DNA from: Pseudomonas oleovorans subsp. oleovorans
GTDB lineage: Bacteria > Pseudomonadota > Gammaproteobacteria > Pseudomonadales > Pseudomonadaceae
Assembly (NCBI RefSeq): GCF_002197815.1
Contig: NZ_NIUB01000031.1
Location: 1-57,445, forward strand
Length of the DNA: 57,445 nucleotides
Reading direction: 5' to 3'
Numbering within the stretch: the first letter of the stretch is position 1; every line of letters starts with the position of its first letter. Under the pieces are notes generated by a model. That model was not told the origin of the DNA. It was given only the letters and a program-made list of their open reading frames with translations, and made no database searches. Positions 18,022 through 27,398 of this stretch are shown in pieces. The translations under genes were made by a program, and so were the position numbers.

Positions 18022-20426
18022 ATGAATTTCCTTCTTCGTTCCCTCGCCCTCCTGCTGATGCTGGCTATGTCTACTGTCTGGGCCGAGAGCGCGCGTATGC
18101 CGTTGCGTCCGGCTTTCGATGCCGAGCAGCGCGCCTGGCTCAAGGAGCATCCCGTGCTGCGCGTGGGCCTGATCCAGCAGGCGCCTTGGGTTCTGCGTGG
18201 CCAGAACCGACGGTTGACGGGCGCCAATGTCGAGCTGATGCAGCGTCTGCTCGAAGGCATGGGCGTCGCGCCGGACTGGCGCCTGTATCCGAATCTGGAG
18301 GCGCTGGAGCGGGCAGCCAGCGCGGGCGAGGTGGATCTGGCGCCAGGCCTGCAGCAGACGCCGGCCGGCCTGCGCATCTGGCATTACTCCATGCCTTACC
18401 TGCGAGTACCGCATCTGGTGGTCGGCGAGCGCAGCGGCAATGGTGCGGTGGACCTCGACCAGTTGCCGCTGGAGCAGATGGTGGCCCTGCGCTCGCCGAG
18501 CCAGGCTGCCGAATACCTGGAGCGCACTCATACCAACCTGCGTCTGCGGGCGACGCCTTCGGAGCGTTCGGCGCTGTTGCTGGTGCTGAATCAGGAGGTC
18601 AGTTATGCGGTGCTGGACGAGGTGAGCCTCAGCCTGCTGCTGCGCGAGTCGCGTTTCTCCAGCCTGAGCATCGTTGGCGACATCGGTTTGCCGCAGCTCC
18701 TGCGCCTGGCCACGCGCCGCGATCAAGCGCTGTTGTCCGGTATCGTCGATCAGACCCTGAAGGCGCTGCCGGCGCGCGAACTGGAGGAGTTGCGCGACAC
18801 CTGGATGCCGCTGCGCTATCCACAGTCCACCGATTTCGTCGGCTTCTGGAAGACGCTCGCGCTATTTTTCGGCCTGCTGCTGATGCTGGGGGCAACCGCG
18901 CTTTATCGGCAGCGGCAGCAGACACGTTCGCTGGAGCGTGGGCTGTTGGCCGCACGCGGCGAGCTGGATCGTCACCAGCAGGCCGCCGAGGCATTGCGCC
19001 TGAGCCAGTTCTCCATCGACCACAGCACGGTCGGCATCCTCTGGGTCAACTGGGACAGCCACCTGCGCTACGCCAACCGCGCCGCCGAACGCATGCTCGG
19101 CTACGCCCCCGGTGAGCTGGTGGACAAGCCATTGAGTCAGTTGGAACCCGGCCTGCATATGGACCGCTGGCTCAACCTGTGGAAGCGCGTGCGCGAGCAG
19201 GACGAGGGTTCACCCAGCTTTGAGGTCGACTGCCTGCGCGCCGATGGCAGCCGCATGCCGGCTGACGTATCGCTGAGTTTCCTACGCTATCGCCAGGCCG
19301 AGTACCTGGTGGTGTTTCTCAGCGACGTCACCGAACGCCGTCGCGCTCGTGCGGCATTGGAGGAGAGCGAGGCGCGCTTCAAGGGCATCGCCGGCAACGT
19401 GCCCGGCCTGGTGTTCCGCCTGGAGCGCGCCGGGCCGGGAGCGGTGGTCAACTTTGCCTACATCAGCGAGGCCAGCCAGGAGATGGTCGGCTGGCCGGCG
19501 CAGGAGCTGCAGCGTGAGGAGCGCGGCATCCGCAGCCTGGTACATCCGCAGGATCTGAACAGCTATCTGAACAGCCAGACGCTGGCGCTGGAAGGCGAAA
19601 GCGACTGGTACTGGCAGGGGCGCATCCTCACCGCCGAGCAGGAGGTGCTGTGGGCGGACATTCGTACCACCGCGCGTCCGCTGGGCAATGGCCGGGTGGT
19701 GTGGGACGGCATCCTCTGGGATATCACCGAGAACAAGCTGGCCGAGCTGGCACTGGCCATTCGCGGGCGCGTCTGCGCGAACTATCGGCGCACCTGGAAA
19801 GCGTGCGTGAGGAAGAGAAGGCGCGTATTGCCCGCGAAGTGCACGACGAGCTTGGTCAGGTATTGACTGTGCTCAAACTGGAGACGGCCATGTGCGAGCT
19901 GGTCTGCGCCGGGCAGATGCCTGAACTGGACGAACGCCTGGCGAGCATGAAGCGTCTGATCGCCCAGCTGTTCCAACTGGTGCGTGATGTGGCTACGGCG
20001 CTGCGCCCGCCGATTCTCGATGCCGGCATTGCCTCTGCCATCGAGTGGCAAGTGCGGCGCTTCGAGGAGCGCACGCAGATTCCTTGCCTGGTCGAAGTGC
20101 CGGAGCACCTGCCGCATCTGCCGGATGCCCAGGCCATCGGCCTGTTCCGCATCCTCCAGGAGGCGCTGACCAACATCATGCGCCACGCTGGCGCGCACAG
20201 CGTCGAGGTGCGTTTGTGGCAGGAGTGCGGCAGCCTGTGTCTGTCGGTGGTCGACGATGGCAAGGGCTTCGATCCGGTGCTGCGCAAGCCGGGGCAATCT
20301 TTCGGCCTGGTCGGCATGCAGGAGCGCATGCTCATGCTTGGTGGCCAGTTGCAGATTGACAGCCAGCCGGGCGAGGGCACTACCCTGTGTGCGCGCATCA
20401 ATCTGGAAGAGGAGATCGCAGCGTGA
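18022..20426 (+). pseudogene. agtS: Hybrid-input sensor histidine kinase AgtS, frameshifted
   Basis: Sensor partner of AgtR. The first frame (18022-19866) encodes a signal peptide, a periplasmic SBP_bac_3 domain (about 30-265), a membrane helix (about 275-295) and two PAS domains (about 325-445 and 450-575). Homology then jumps to another frame near 19762-19767: the second part (about 19764-20426) holds the HisKA_3 phospho-acceptor (REVHDELGQ), N box (LTNIMRHAG), DDGKGFD and GEGTTL ATP-binding motifs. The first frame runs 33 more codons to a stop at 19866; the second has no start of its own. One missing base in CGCGGGCG would restore an 801-residue kinase, so this is a true null, a phase-variable tract or a sequencing error. 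The name rests on the agtR-agtABCD neighbours. Confidence 0.85.
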
Positions 20427-21052
20427 TTCGGGTACTGGTGGCCGAAGACCACACCATAGTGCGGGAAGGCATCAAGCAACTGATCGGCATGGCACGCGAT
20501 CTCGAGGTAGCGGGCGAGGCATGTAACGGCGAGCAACTGCTCGAGGTGCTGCGGCGCACGCCTTGCGACGTGGTGCTGCTGGATATCTCCATGCCCGGTG
20601 TCAACGGTTTGGAGGCCATTCCGCGCATCCGTGCGCTGACCGAGGCCCCGGCTATCCTGGTGCTGTCGATGCACGACGAGGCGCAGATGGCGGCGCGTGC
20701 GCTCAAGGCTGGTGCCGCCGGTTATGCCACCAAGGACAGCGACCCGGCGCTGCTGATCACCGCGATTCGCAAGGTGGCCAGCGGTGGGCGTTATATCGAC
20801 CCGGCATTGGCCGACCGCATGGTCTTCGAGGTCGGCCTGACCGATTCGCGTCCGCCCCATGCGCAACTGTCCGAGCGCGAGTTCTCGGTGTTCGAGCGTC
20901 TGGTACGCGGCGAAGGCGTCAACGACATCGCTCTGCACCTGGCGATCAGCAACAAGACCGTGAGCACACACAAGGCGCGCCTGATGCAGAAGCTTGGCGC
21001 GCATTCGATGGCGGATCTGGTGCGTTACGCCATGGAGCATCGCCTGGTCTGA
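20423..21052 (+). CDS. agtR: NarL/LuxR-family response regulator AgtR
   Basis: A 209-residue response regulator: receiver domain (MIRVLVAEDHTIVREG; phospho-acceptor Asp in VVLLDISMPG, near residue 54) and C-terminal LuxR-type HTH (LSEREFSVFERLV ... LAISNKTVSTHKARLMQKL). Start is GTG 20423, overlapping the agtS stop (GTGA). In PAO1, AgtR with AgtS controls agtABCD in response to GABA and delta-aminovalerate, and AgtR has been tied to sensing of shed peptidoglycan. A perfect inverted repeat downstream at 21184 is a candidate site for it. Confidence 0.92.
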   Translation: MIRVLVAEDHTIVREGIKQLIGMARDLEVAGEACNGEQLLEVLRRTPCDVVLLDISMPGVNGLEAIPRIRALTEAPAILVLSMHDEAQMAARALKAGAAGYATKDSDPALLITAIRKVASGGRYIDPALADRMVFEVGLTDSRPPHAQLSEREFSVFERLVRGEGVNDIALHLAISNKTVSTHKARLMQKLGAHSMADLVRYAMEHRLV

Positions 21053-21063
21053 GCGACCGCTTT

Positions 21064-21143
21064 CGTAGGAGCGGCTGGGCGGCACTCCGCTTCAGTCGCG
21101 ATGAATCGCCCACCGGAGCTTCGCGGCTGAAGCCGCTCCCACG
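21064..21143. repeat. REP-type inverted repeat after agtR
   Basis: Begins CGTAGGAGCGGCT and ends AAGCCGCTCCCACG; the two ends are complementary and enclose a second imperfect inverted repeat (CTTCAGTCGCGATGAATCGCC and TTCGCGGCTGAAG). A common Pseudomonas extragenic palindrome; may stabilise or end the agtSR transcript. Confidence 0.75.
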
Positions 21144-21183
21144 GTTTTCATGCGCTGTATAACCGATGCGATTACTCGGAATT

Positions 21184-21201
21184 TGTAGGGCAATCCCTAC
21201 A
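21184..21201. promoter_or_regulatory. Perfect inverted repeat, candidate AgtR operator
   Basis: TGTAGGG-CAAT-CCCTACA: two 7-base arms about a 4-base centre, in an AT-richer context, 110-130 bases before the agtA start. NarL-family regulators bind inverted heptamers, and the cognate regulator gene lies immediately upstream, so I infer an operator. No clear -35/-10 pair stands out downstream. Confidence 0.45.
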
Positions 21202-21313
21202 CAAGAATTTCCTCGCGCCTGATATCAGCTTGTCATCCCGCCCGATTTTTCACCCGGTCTTGTCAACCTACTCTTGAGTCATCGGCCTGAGACAAGAACA
21301 AGGGTGTGGTGTG

Positions 21314-22411
21314 ATGGCAAACGATGTACTGGTGAGCTTCCGTGGCGTACAGAAGAGCTATGACGGCGAAACGCTGATCGTCAAAGACCTCAACCTGGAT
21401 ATCCGCAAGGGTGAGTTTCTGACCCTGCTCGGCCCGTCCGGTTCCGGCAAGACCACCAGCCTGATGATGCTGGCCGGTTTCGAGACGCCGACCGCTGGCG
21501 AAATCCTCCTCGATGGCCGCTCGCTGAACAAACTGCCGCCGCACAAGCGCGACATCGGCATGGTGTTCCAGAACTACGCGCTGTTCCCGCACATGACCGT
21601 GGCCGAGAACCTGGCCTTCCCGCTGAGCGTGCGTGGCATGTCGCGCACCGATATCAGCGAGCGGGTCAAACGCGCCCTGTCGATGGTGCAGCTCGATTCG
21701 TTCCGCAACCGTTACCCCGGCCAGCTTTCCGGTGGTCAGCAGCAGCGTGTGGCCCTGGCCCGTGCGCTGGTGTTCGAGCCGCAGCTGGTGCTGATGGACG
21801 AACCCCTCGGCGCGCTGGACAAGCAACTGCGCGAACACATGCAGATGGAGATCAAGCACCTGCACCAGCGCCTGGGCGTAACCGTGGTCTACGTCACCCA
21901 CGACCAGGGCGAGGCGCTGACCATGTCCGACCGCGTGGCTGTGTTCCATCAGGGCGAGATCCAGCAGATCGCCCCGCCGCGCGAACTCTACGAAGCGCCG
22001 CACAACACCTTCGTTGCCCAGTTCATCGGCGAGAACAATCGTCTGGCTGGCGAGCTGGTCAGTCGCGATGGCGAGCAGTGCGTGGTGCGCCTGGCGCGCG
22101 GTGAGGAAGTGCGCGCCACAGCGGTCAACGTCGGCGCCGTCGGTGAGGCGGTGAGCCTGTCGATCCGCCCCGAGCGCATTCGCCTCAACGGCCACAGCGA
22201 GGCCTGCCCGAACCGCTTCTCCGGGCGCATCGCCGAGTTCATCTACCTGGGCGACCACGTGCGCATCCGCATGGAGGTCTGCGGCAAATCCGATTTCTAC
22301 GTCAAGCAACCCGTGGCCGAACTCGATCCGGCGCTGGCGGTTGGTGACCTGGTTCCGCTCGGCTGGTCTGTCGAGCATGTCCGCGCGCTGGATCCACTCC
22401 ACGTCGAGTGA
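21314..22411 (+). CDS. agtA: GABA/delta-aminovalerate ABC transporter, ATP-binding subunit
   Basis: A 365-residue PotA-type ATPase. Walker A GPSGSGKTT near residue 41, Q-loop in GMVFQNYALFPH, signature LSGGQQQRVALARAL, Walker B LVLMDEPLGALD, H-loop YVTHDQ, and a C-terminal TOBE-type domain (about 275-360). A GTG one codon upstream is an alternative start. First gene of agtABCD; neighbours agtR and the binding protein identify it. Similar ATPases serve putrescine/spermidine systems, so substrate rests on the PAO1 gene order. Confidence 0.92.
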   Translation: MANDVLVSFRGVQKSYDGETLIVKDLNLDIRKGEFLTLLGPSGSGKTTSLMMLAGFETPTAGEILLDGRSLNKLPPHKRDIGMVFQNYALFPHMTVAENLAFPLSVRGMSRTDISERVKRALSMVQLDSFRNRYPGQLSGGQQQRVALARALVFEPQLVLMDEPLGALDKQLREHMQMEIKHLHQRLGVTVVYVTHDQGEALTMSDRVAVFHQGEIQQIAPPRELYEAPHNTFVAQFIGENNRLAGELVSRDGEQCVVRLARGEEVRATAVNVGAVGEAVSLSIRPERIRLNGHSEACPNRFSGRIAEFIYLGDHVRIRMEVCGKSDFYVKQPVAELDPALAVGDLVPLGWSVEHVRALDPLHVE

Positions 22412-22464
22412 GCCTTTCGCGCAGTGCTTCACCTTTACCCCGTAACACAGAGGAGCTGATAAGA

Positions 22465-23496
22465 ATGACGAAATCCCTGAAGCTCGCGGCGTTGGCCCTG
22501 GGCGTTAGCTGTGCCATGCCGGCACTGGCGGTGGACCTGACCGTGGTTTCCTTCGGCGGCGCGAACAAGGCGGCGCAGGTCAAGGCCTTCTACGAACCTT
22601 TCGAGAAGGAAACCGGCAACAAGGTGCTGGGCGGCGAATACAACGGTGAAATGGCCAAGGTCAAAGCCATGGTCGACACCCGCAGCGTGAGCTGGGATCT
22701 GGTGGAGGTGGAGTCGCCGGAGCTGGCCCGCGGTTGCGACGAAGGTCTGTTCGAGGAGCTCGAGCCGGCCCAGTTCGGCGATGAAGCCAACTTCATCGAC
22801 GGCGCCATCCAGCCGTGCGGCGTCGGCTTCTTCGTCTGGTCCACGGTGCTCGCCTACAACGCTGACAAACTCAGCGCAGCGCCGACCAGTTGGGCCGACT
22901 TCTGGGATGTGGCGAAATTCCCGGGCAAGCGCGGCCTGCGCAAGGGCGCCAAGTACACCCTGGAATTTGCCCTGATGGCCGACGGCGTGCCGGTCAAGGA
23001 CGTGTACAAGGTGCTCGCCACCAAGGAAGGTCAGGATCGCGCATTCAAGAAGCTCGATGAGCTGAAACCGAACATCCAGTGGTGGGAGGCCGGCGCTCAG
23101 CCGCCGCAGTACCTCGCCTCCGGCGACGTGGTGATGAGCTCGGCCTACAACGGCCGCATCGCGGCGGTGCAGGGCGAGAGCAACCTACAAGTAGTGTGGA
23201 ACGGCGGCATCTACGACTTCGACTCCTGGGCCATTCCGCGTGGCGCCAAGAACGCCGAGCTGGCCAAGCAGTTCATCGCCTTCTCGGTCAAACCCGAAGC
23301 GCAGAAGACCTACTCGGAGAACATCGCCTACGGCCCGGCCAACAAGCAGGCCATCGAGCTGCTGGCGCCGGAGCGTCTGAGCCTGATGCCGACCACCCCG
23401 GAAAACATCGCCAACCAGGTGGCCATCGACGTGACCTTCTGGGCTGACTACGGCGAGCAGCTGGAGCAGCGTTTCAACGCCTGGGCGGCCCGTTAA
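22465..23496 (+). CDS. agtB: ABC transporter periplasmic substrate-binding protein AgtB
   Basis: A 343-residue PotD/PotF-type binding protein with a signal peptide (MTKSLKLAALALGVSCAMPALA, cleaved before VDLTVVSFGG). The start at 22465 follows a ribosome site in AGAGGAGCTGATAAGA. Conserved binding-protein segments include KVKAMVDTRSVSWDLVEVES and NGRIAAVQGE. It should deliver GABA or 5-aminovalerate to AgtCD. In PAO1 an extra binding-protein gene (PA0602) precedes agtA; it is absent here. Confidence 0.9.
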   Translation: MTKSLKLAALALGVSCAMPALAVDLTVVSFGGANKAAQVKAFYEPFEKETGNKVLGGEYNGEMAKVKAMVDTRSVSWDLVEVESPELARGCDEGLFEELEPAQFGDEANFIDGAIQPCGVGFFVWSTVLAYNADKLSAAPTSWADFWDVAKFPGKRGLRKGAKYTLEFALMADGVPVKDVYKVLATKEGQDRAFKKLDELKPNIQWWEAGAQPPQYLASGDVVMSSAYNGRIAAVQGESNLQVVWNGGIYDFDSWAIPRGAKNAELAKQFIAFSVKPEAQKTYSENIAYGPANKQAIELLAPERLSLMPTTPENIANQVAIDVTFWADYGEQLEQRFNAWAAR

Positions 23497-23518
23497 CCCG
23501 TGCGTCGCGCAGCGACGC

Positions 23519-23580
23519 CTTCCTCGTCCCCTTCTCCTACGGGAGAAGGTGGCGCATAGCGCCGGATGAGGGGGCGGAGC
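23519..23580. repeat. Intercistronic repeat between agtB and agtC
   Basis: The 154 bases between agtB and agtC contain CCCCTTCTCCTACGGGAGAAGG, a short hairpin, then GGTGGCGCATAGCGCCGGATGAGGGGG. It resembles the CTCTCCC/GGGAGAG repeat family found again at 24930. Likely a REP-like element; it could protect the upstream mRNA and raise AgtB over the permeases. Confidence 0.6.
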
Positions 23581-23650
23581 TGCCCAATCGATGTTTGTCG
23601 TATCCCCGAATTTCTGCCGCCAGATGCGGCCTTAGCTTGCGGAGTTGTCC

Positions 23651-24898
23651 ATGGCCGCCGTACTGCCTGCCAATGATTTGCCCGGGCCAAGCCTGAAGCA
23701 GCGACTGGCCCGTGCCGAGCGTCTCAATCGCTTGAAGTCCAAGGCACTGATCCTGCCGCTGTTGCTGTTCCTTCTGCTGACCTTCCTGCTGCCCATCGGC
23801 GCCTTGCTGCTGCGCAGTGTGGACAACCCGGAAGTGGTCGGCAGCCTGCCGCGCACCGTCGAGGCGATTGCTGCCTGGGATGGCCGTGGCCTGCCGGATG
23901 AGGCGGCGTACCGGGCGATTGCCAGCGATATGCTCGAAGCGCGGCGTAACCAGAGTCTGGGCGATCTGTCCAAGCGCCTGAACATGGAACTGGCGGGCTT
24001 TCGCAGCCTGGTCAGCGCCACCGCGCGCAAACTGCCGCTAAGCGAGGAACCGGCGTCCTACCAGGAGGCCTTCCTCGATATGGACGAGCGCTGGGGTGAT
24101 CCCGCCTACTGGCAGGTGATCCGCCGCAATGCGTCGTCGGTCACGCCTTACTACCTGCTGGCAGCGCTCGATCACCGCATCGACGACCTCGGCGAACTGG
24201 CCAAGGCCACGCCGGATCAGGCCATCTATCTGGATATCTTCGCCCGTACCTTCTGGATGAGCCTGGTGATCACCGCCATCTGCCTGGTGCTGGCTTACCC
24301 GCTGGCCTACCTGCTGGCCAACCTGCCGACGCGGCAGGGCAACCTGCTGATGATTCTGGTGCTGCTGCCGTTCTGGACCTCGATTCTGGTGCGGGTGGCG
24401 GCCTGGATCGTGTTGCTGCAGTCAGGAGGGTTGATCAACAGCGCGCTGATATCGCTGGGCATCATCGAGCAACCGCTGCAACTGGTGTTCAACCGCAGCG
24501 GCGTGTACGTGGCCATGGTGCACATCATGCTGCCGTTCATGATCCTGCCGATCTACAGCGTGATGAAGGGTATCTCGCCCAGCTACATGCGCGCGGCGGT
24601 GTCACTCGGCTGCCACCCGTTCGCCAGCTTCTGGCGGGTGTACTTCCCGCAGACCCTGGCCGGTGTCGGCGCCGGTTGCCTGCTGGTGTTCATCCTGTCG
24701 ATTGGCTACTACATCACCCCGGCGCTGCTGGGCAGCCCGAATGACCAGATGATCAGCTACTTCGTCGCCTTCTACACCAACACCACCATCAACTGGGGCA
24801 TGGCCACGGCCCTCGGCGGCCTGCTGCTGGCCGCGACGCTGGTGCTGTACGTGGTGTACAGCTGGCTGGTCGGCGCCAGCAAGCTGAGGCTTGGCTAA
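23651..24898 (+). CDS. agtC: ABC transporter permease AgtC
   Basis: A 415-residue PotB-type permease. A first membrane helix (about residues 31-52) is followed by an unusually long periplasmic insert (about 55-190), then the permease domain with the EAA loop near AAVSLGCHPFASFWRVYFPQTLAG. ATG at 23651 has GGAG six bases upstream; a TTG two codons earlier is possible. Pairs with AgtD to form the channel. Confidence 0.9.
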   Translation: MAAVLPANDLPGPSLKQRLARAERLNRLKSKALILPLLLFLLLTFLLPIGALLLRSVDNPEVVGSLPRTVEAIAAWDGRGLPDEAAYRAIASDMLEARRNQSLGDLSKRLNMELAGFRSLVSATARKLPLSEEPASYQEAFLDMDERWGDPAYWQVIRRNASSVTPYYLLAALDHRIDDLGELAKATPDQAIYLDIFARTFWMSLVITAICLVLAYPLAYLLANLPTRQGNLLMILVLLPFWTSILVRVAAWIVLLQSGGLINSALISLGIIEQPLQLVFNRSGVYVAMVHIMLPFMILPIYSVMKGISPSYMRAAVSLGCHPFASFWRVYFPQTLAGVGAGCLLVFILSIGYYITPALLGSPNDQMISYFVAFYTNTTINWGMATALGGLLLAATLVLYVVYSWLVGASKLRLG

Positions 24899-24929
24899 AA
24901 AACGGTCTGCGCAGCAGGCCATCTGATGC

Positions 24930-25077
24930 CCCTCTCCCGCTTGCGGGAGAGGGTGCCCGAAGGGCGGGAGAGGGTGCTTGTTTCGGCACCACTGCTTCTC
25001 GGTAACCGAACACGGGAGGAGGGCGCATGAAGAGCGCCCTCTCCCCCAGCCCCTCTCCCATAAATGGTAGAGGGGAG
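24930..25077. repeat. Repeat cluster between agtC and agtD
   Basis: The 204-base gap between the two permease genes holds a perfect hairpin CCCTCTCCCGC-TT-GCGGGAGAGGG (24930-24953), a GGGCGGGAGAGGGTG copy just after, and a facing copy CCCTCTCCCCCAGCCCCTCTCCC near 25038. Together they form a larger inverted arrangement. No open frame with a credible start lies here. Confidence 0.7.
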
Positions 25078-25102
25078 CTAAACGCTAAATGGAGTCACAG
25101 CC

Positions 25103-25930
25103 ATGCTCAGCCCCTACATGTCACCCGTCGAGCGCCTCTGGTACTACGGCCTGCGCATTCTCTGCGGCCTGGTGCTGCTGTTTCTGATCCTGCCGGTGCT
25201 GGTGATCGTGCCGTTGTCGTTCAACTCCGGAACCTTCCTGGTCTACCCGCTGCAGGGCTTCTCGCTGCGCTGGTACGAAGACTTCTTCATGTCCGCCGAC
25301 TGGATGCGCTCACTGAAGAACAGCCTGATCATCGCCCCGGCCGCCACCCTGTTGGCCATGGTCTTCGGCACCCTGGCCGCCATTGGCCTGACCCGTGGCG
25401 AGTTCCGTGGCAAGGCCCTGGTGATGAGCCTGCTGATCTCGCCGATGATCGTCCCGGTGGTGATCATCGGTGTTGCCAGCTACCTGTTCTTCGCCCCGCT
25501 AGGCATGGGCAACAGCTACCTGTCGCTGATCCTGGTGCACGCAGTGCTCGGCGTGCCGTTCGTGATCATCACCGTGTCGGCGACGCTGCAGGGCTTCAAC
25601 CACAACCTGGTGCGTGCCGCCGCCAGTCTCGGCGCCTCGCCATTGACGGCGTTTCGCCGGGTGACCCTGCCGCTGATCGCGCCGGGCGTGATCTCCGGTG
25701 CGCTGTTCGCCTTCGCCACCTCGTTCGACGAAGTGGTGGTGACCCTGTTCCTCGCCGGCCCCGAGCAGGCCACCCTGCCGCGGCAGATGTTCAGCGGCAT
25801 CCGCGAGAACCTGTCGCCAACCATCGCCGCCGCGGCGACCCTGCTGATCGGTTTCTCCGTCCTGCTGCTGCTGACTCTGGAGTGGCTGCGTGGGCGTAGC
25901 GAGAAGCTGCGAACTTCGGCGCCGGAATAA
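25103..25930 (+). CDS. agtD: ABC transporter permease AgtD
   Basis: A 275-residue PotC-type permease with six predicted membrane helices and the EAA loop in RAAASLGASPLTAFRRVTLPLI near residue 180. Last gene of agtABCD, followed by a strong terminator. Start at 25103 with GGAG in ATGGAGTCACAGCC. Confidence 0.92.
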   Translation: MLSPYMSPVERLWYYGLRILCGLVLLFLILPVLVIVPLSFNSGTFLVYPLQGFSLRWYEDFFMSADWMRSLKNSLIIAPAATLLAMVFGTLAAIGLTRGEFRGKALVMSLLISPMIVPVVIIGVASYLFFAPLGMGNSYLSLILVHAVLGVPFVIITVSATLQGFNHNLVRAAASLGASPLTAFRRVTLPLIAPGVISGALFAFATSFDEVVVTLFLAGPEQATLPRQMFSGIRENLSPTIAAAATLLIGFSVLLLLTLEWLRGRSEKLRTSAPE

Positions 25931-25952
25931 ATCGCTGCAGCTGCATGCTTAG

Positions 25953-25980
25953 GGCCTCGCCGGGAAACCGGCGGGGCCTT
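25953..25980 (+). terminator. Terminator after agtD
   Basis: GGCCTCGCCGG-GAAA-CCGGCGGGGCC followed by TT: an 11-pair stem (one G-T) with a GNRA-type tetraloop, 22 bases after the agtD stop. Ends the agt operon and separates it from the regulator gene at 26034. Confidence 0.8.
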
Positions 25981-26033
25981 GCTCGTTTCCGGGCGTAGAA
26001 TGTGTAGTTTCTCCTTCGTAACAAGGCGGCCAG

Positions 26034-27398
26034 ATGGACTTCGATGATCCCGGTTTTCGTGAGCTGATCGACGCGTTGCACGATGGCGTCTACATCACCG
26101 ACGCCGATGGCATCACCCTAAAGGTCAACAGTGCCTATGAGCGCCTGACCGGGCTGCGTGCCGAGGATGTCGTCGGCCAGCACATGCAGGCGCTGGTAGA
26201 GCAGGGTGTGATCTCGCAGTCGGTGTCCTTGCGTGTGCTCAAGGAAGGCAAGGCGCTGTCGCTGATGCAGAGCGTAAGCCAGGGCAAACGCCTGCTGGTC
26301 AGTGGTACGCCGATCTTCGCTGCCGATGGACGCGTGCGCTACGTGGTCAGTACCGTGCGCGACATGACCGAGCTGCTGCGCATGAAGCACGAGCGCGACG
26401 AGCTGCAGCAACTCAAGCAGCTGCGCAACAGCACGGCCAAGCTGCATGCCGGGCAGCGTGACGATCTGCTCGATGCCTCGCCAGTCGCCGATCAGCCCAC
26501 CTCCGGGCGCGTCTTCATGCAGGCGCGGCAGGTCGCGGCCAGCGACGTGAAGGTGCTGTTGCAAGGGGAAACCGGCGTCGGTAAGACCCTGATCGCCCAG
26601 TACATCCACAAGAGCAGCCCGCGCGCGGCGCAGCCGTTTCTGGCGCTGAACTGCGGTGCGCTGCCGGAGAACCTGATCGAGGCTGAGTTGTTCGGCTATG
26701 TGCCAGGCGCGTTCACCGGCGCCGGTAGCAAGGGCAAGCGCGGTCTGCTGGAGCTGGCGCACCACGGCACGGTCTTTCTCGATGAGATCGGTGATCTGCC
26801 ATTGCCGCTGCAGGTCAAGCTGCTCAAGGTGATTGAGGAGAGTCGCTTCATTCCGGTCGGTGGTCTGGAGCTGAAGGAGGTGGATGTACGCATCATCACC
26901 GCCACCCACCACGACTTGCGCACGATGGTCGCCGAGGGCCGTTTTCGCGCCGACCTCTACTACCGCCTCAACGTCGTGCCGATCCACATTCCGGCGCTGC
27001 GCGAGCGCCCCGAGGAAATTCAGCCGTTGCTGGATTTCTACCTGGCCGAATTCAATCAGCGTTATGGTCGATTGCTGAGCTGGGAGCTCGAGGCGCTCGA
27101 CGCGCTGACCGACTACGCCTGGCCCGGGAACATCCGTGAGCTGATCAATCTGGTCGAGCGCCTGGTGGTGACCTGCAGTGGTGAACGCATCGAACTGTGC
27201 GATCTGCCGGAGGAAATGCGCGTCGCTCGCAGCGATGTCGACGACCTGCTGCCATTGCGCAAGCAGGTGGAGAACCTCGAGCGGCGCCTCATCCGCCGCG
27301 CCCTGATGCAGCACAAGACCACCCGTGAAGCGGCCAAGGTGCTCGGTCTGAGCCAGGCGACGCTGGTGCAGAAGATGAAGCGCTGGGAGCAGGGTTGA
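26034..27398 (+). CDS. Sigma54-dependent transcriptional regulator (PAS - AAA+ - Fis HTH)
   Basis: A 454-residue enhancer-binding protein. A PAS domain (about 8-115, GVYITDADGITLKVNSAYERLTG) is the sensor; the AAA+ domain has Walker A GETGVGKT (178-185), the sigma54-contact loop GAFTGA (225-230), Walker B VFLDEIGDLP and the R-finger region FRADLYYRLN; a Fis-type HTH (TREAAKVLGLSQATLVQKM) ends it. No phospho-acceptor domain, so it probably senses a ligand. The sigma54 promoter 112 bases downstream at 27510 is the obvious target, making it the local activator of the dehydrogenase-permease genes. Confidence 0.93.
   Translation: MDFDDPGFRELIDALHDGVYITDADGITLKVNSAYERLTGLRAEDVVGQHMQALVEQGVISQSVSLRVLKEGKALSLMQSVSQGKRLLVSGTPIFAADGRVRYVVSTVRDMTELLRMKHERDELQQLKQLRNSTAKLHAGQRDDLLDASPVADQPTSGRVFMQARQVAASDVKVLLQGETGVGKTLIAQYIHKSSPRAAQPFLALNCGALPENLIEAELFGYVPGAFTGAGSKGKRGLLELAHHGTVFLDEIGDLPLPLQVKLLKVIEESRFIPVGGLELKEVDVRIITATHHDLRTMVAEGRFRADLYYRLNVVPIHIPALRERPEEIQPLLDFYLAEFNQRYGRLLSWELEALDALTDYAWPGNIRELINLVERLVVTCSGERIELCDLPEEMRVARSDVDDLLPLRKQVENLERRLIRRALMQHKTTREAAKVLGLSQATLVQKMKRWEQG

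Noticed and set aside
19650..20426. Separate short histidine kinase gene starting at 19650
   Set aside because: Its first 37 codons are a shadow of the agtS PAS region and no ribosome site exists; a frameshifted single gene explains both parts.
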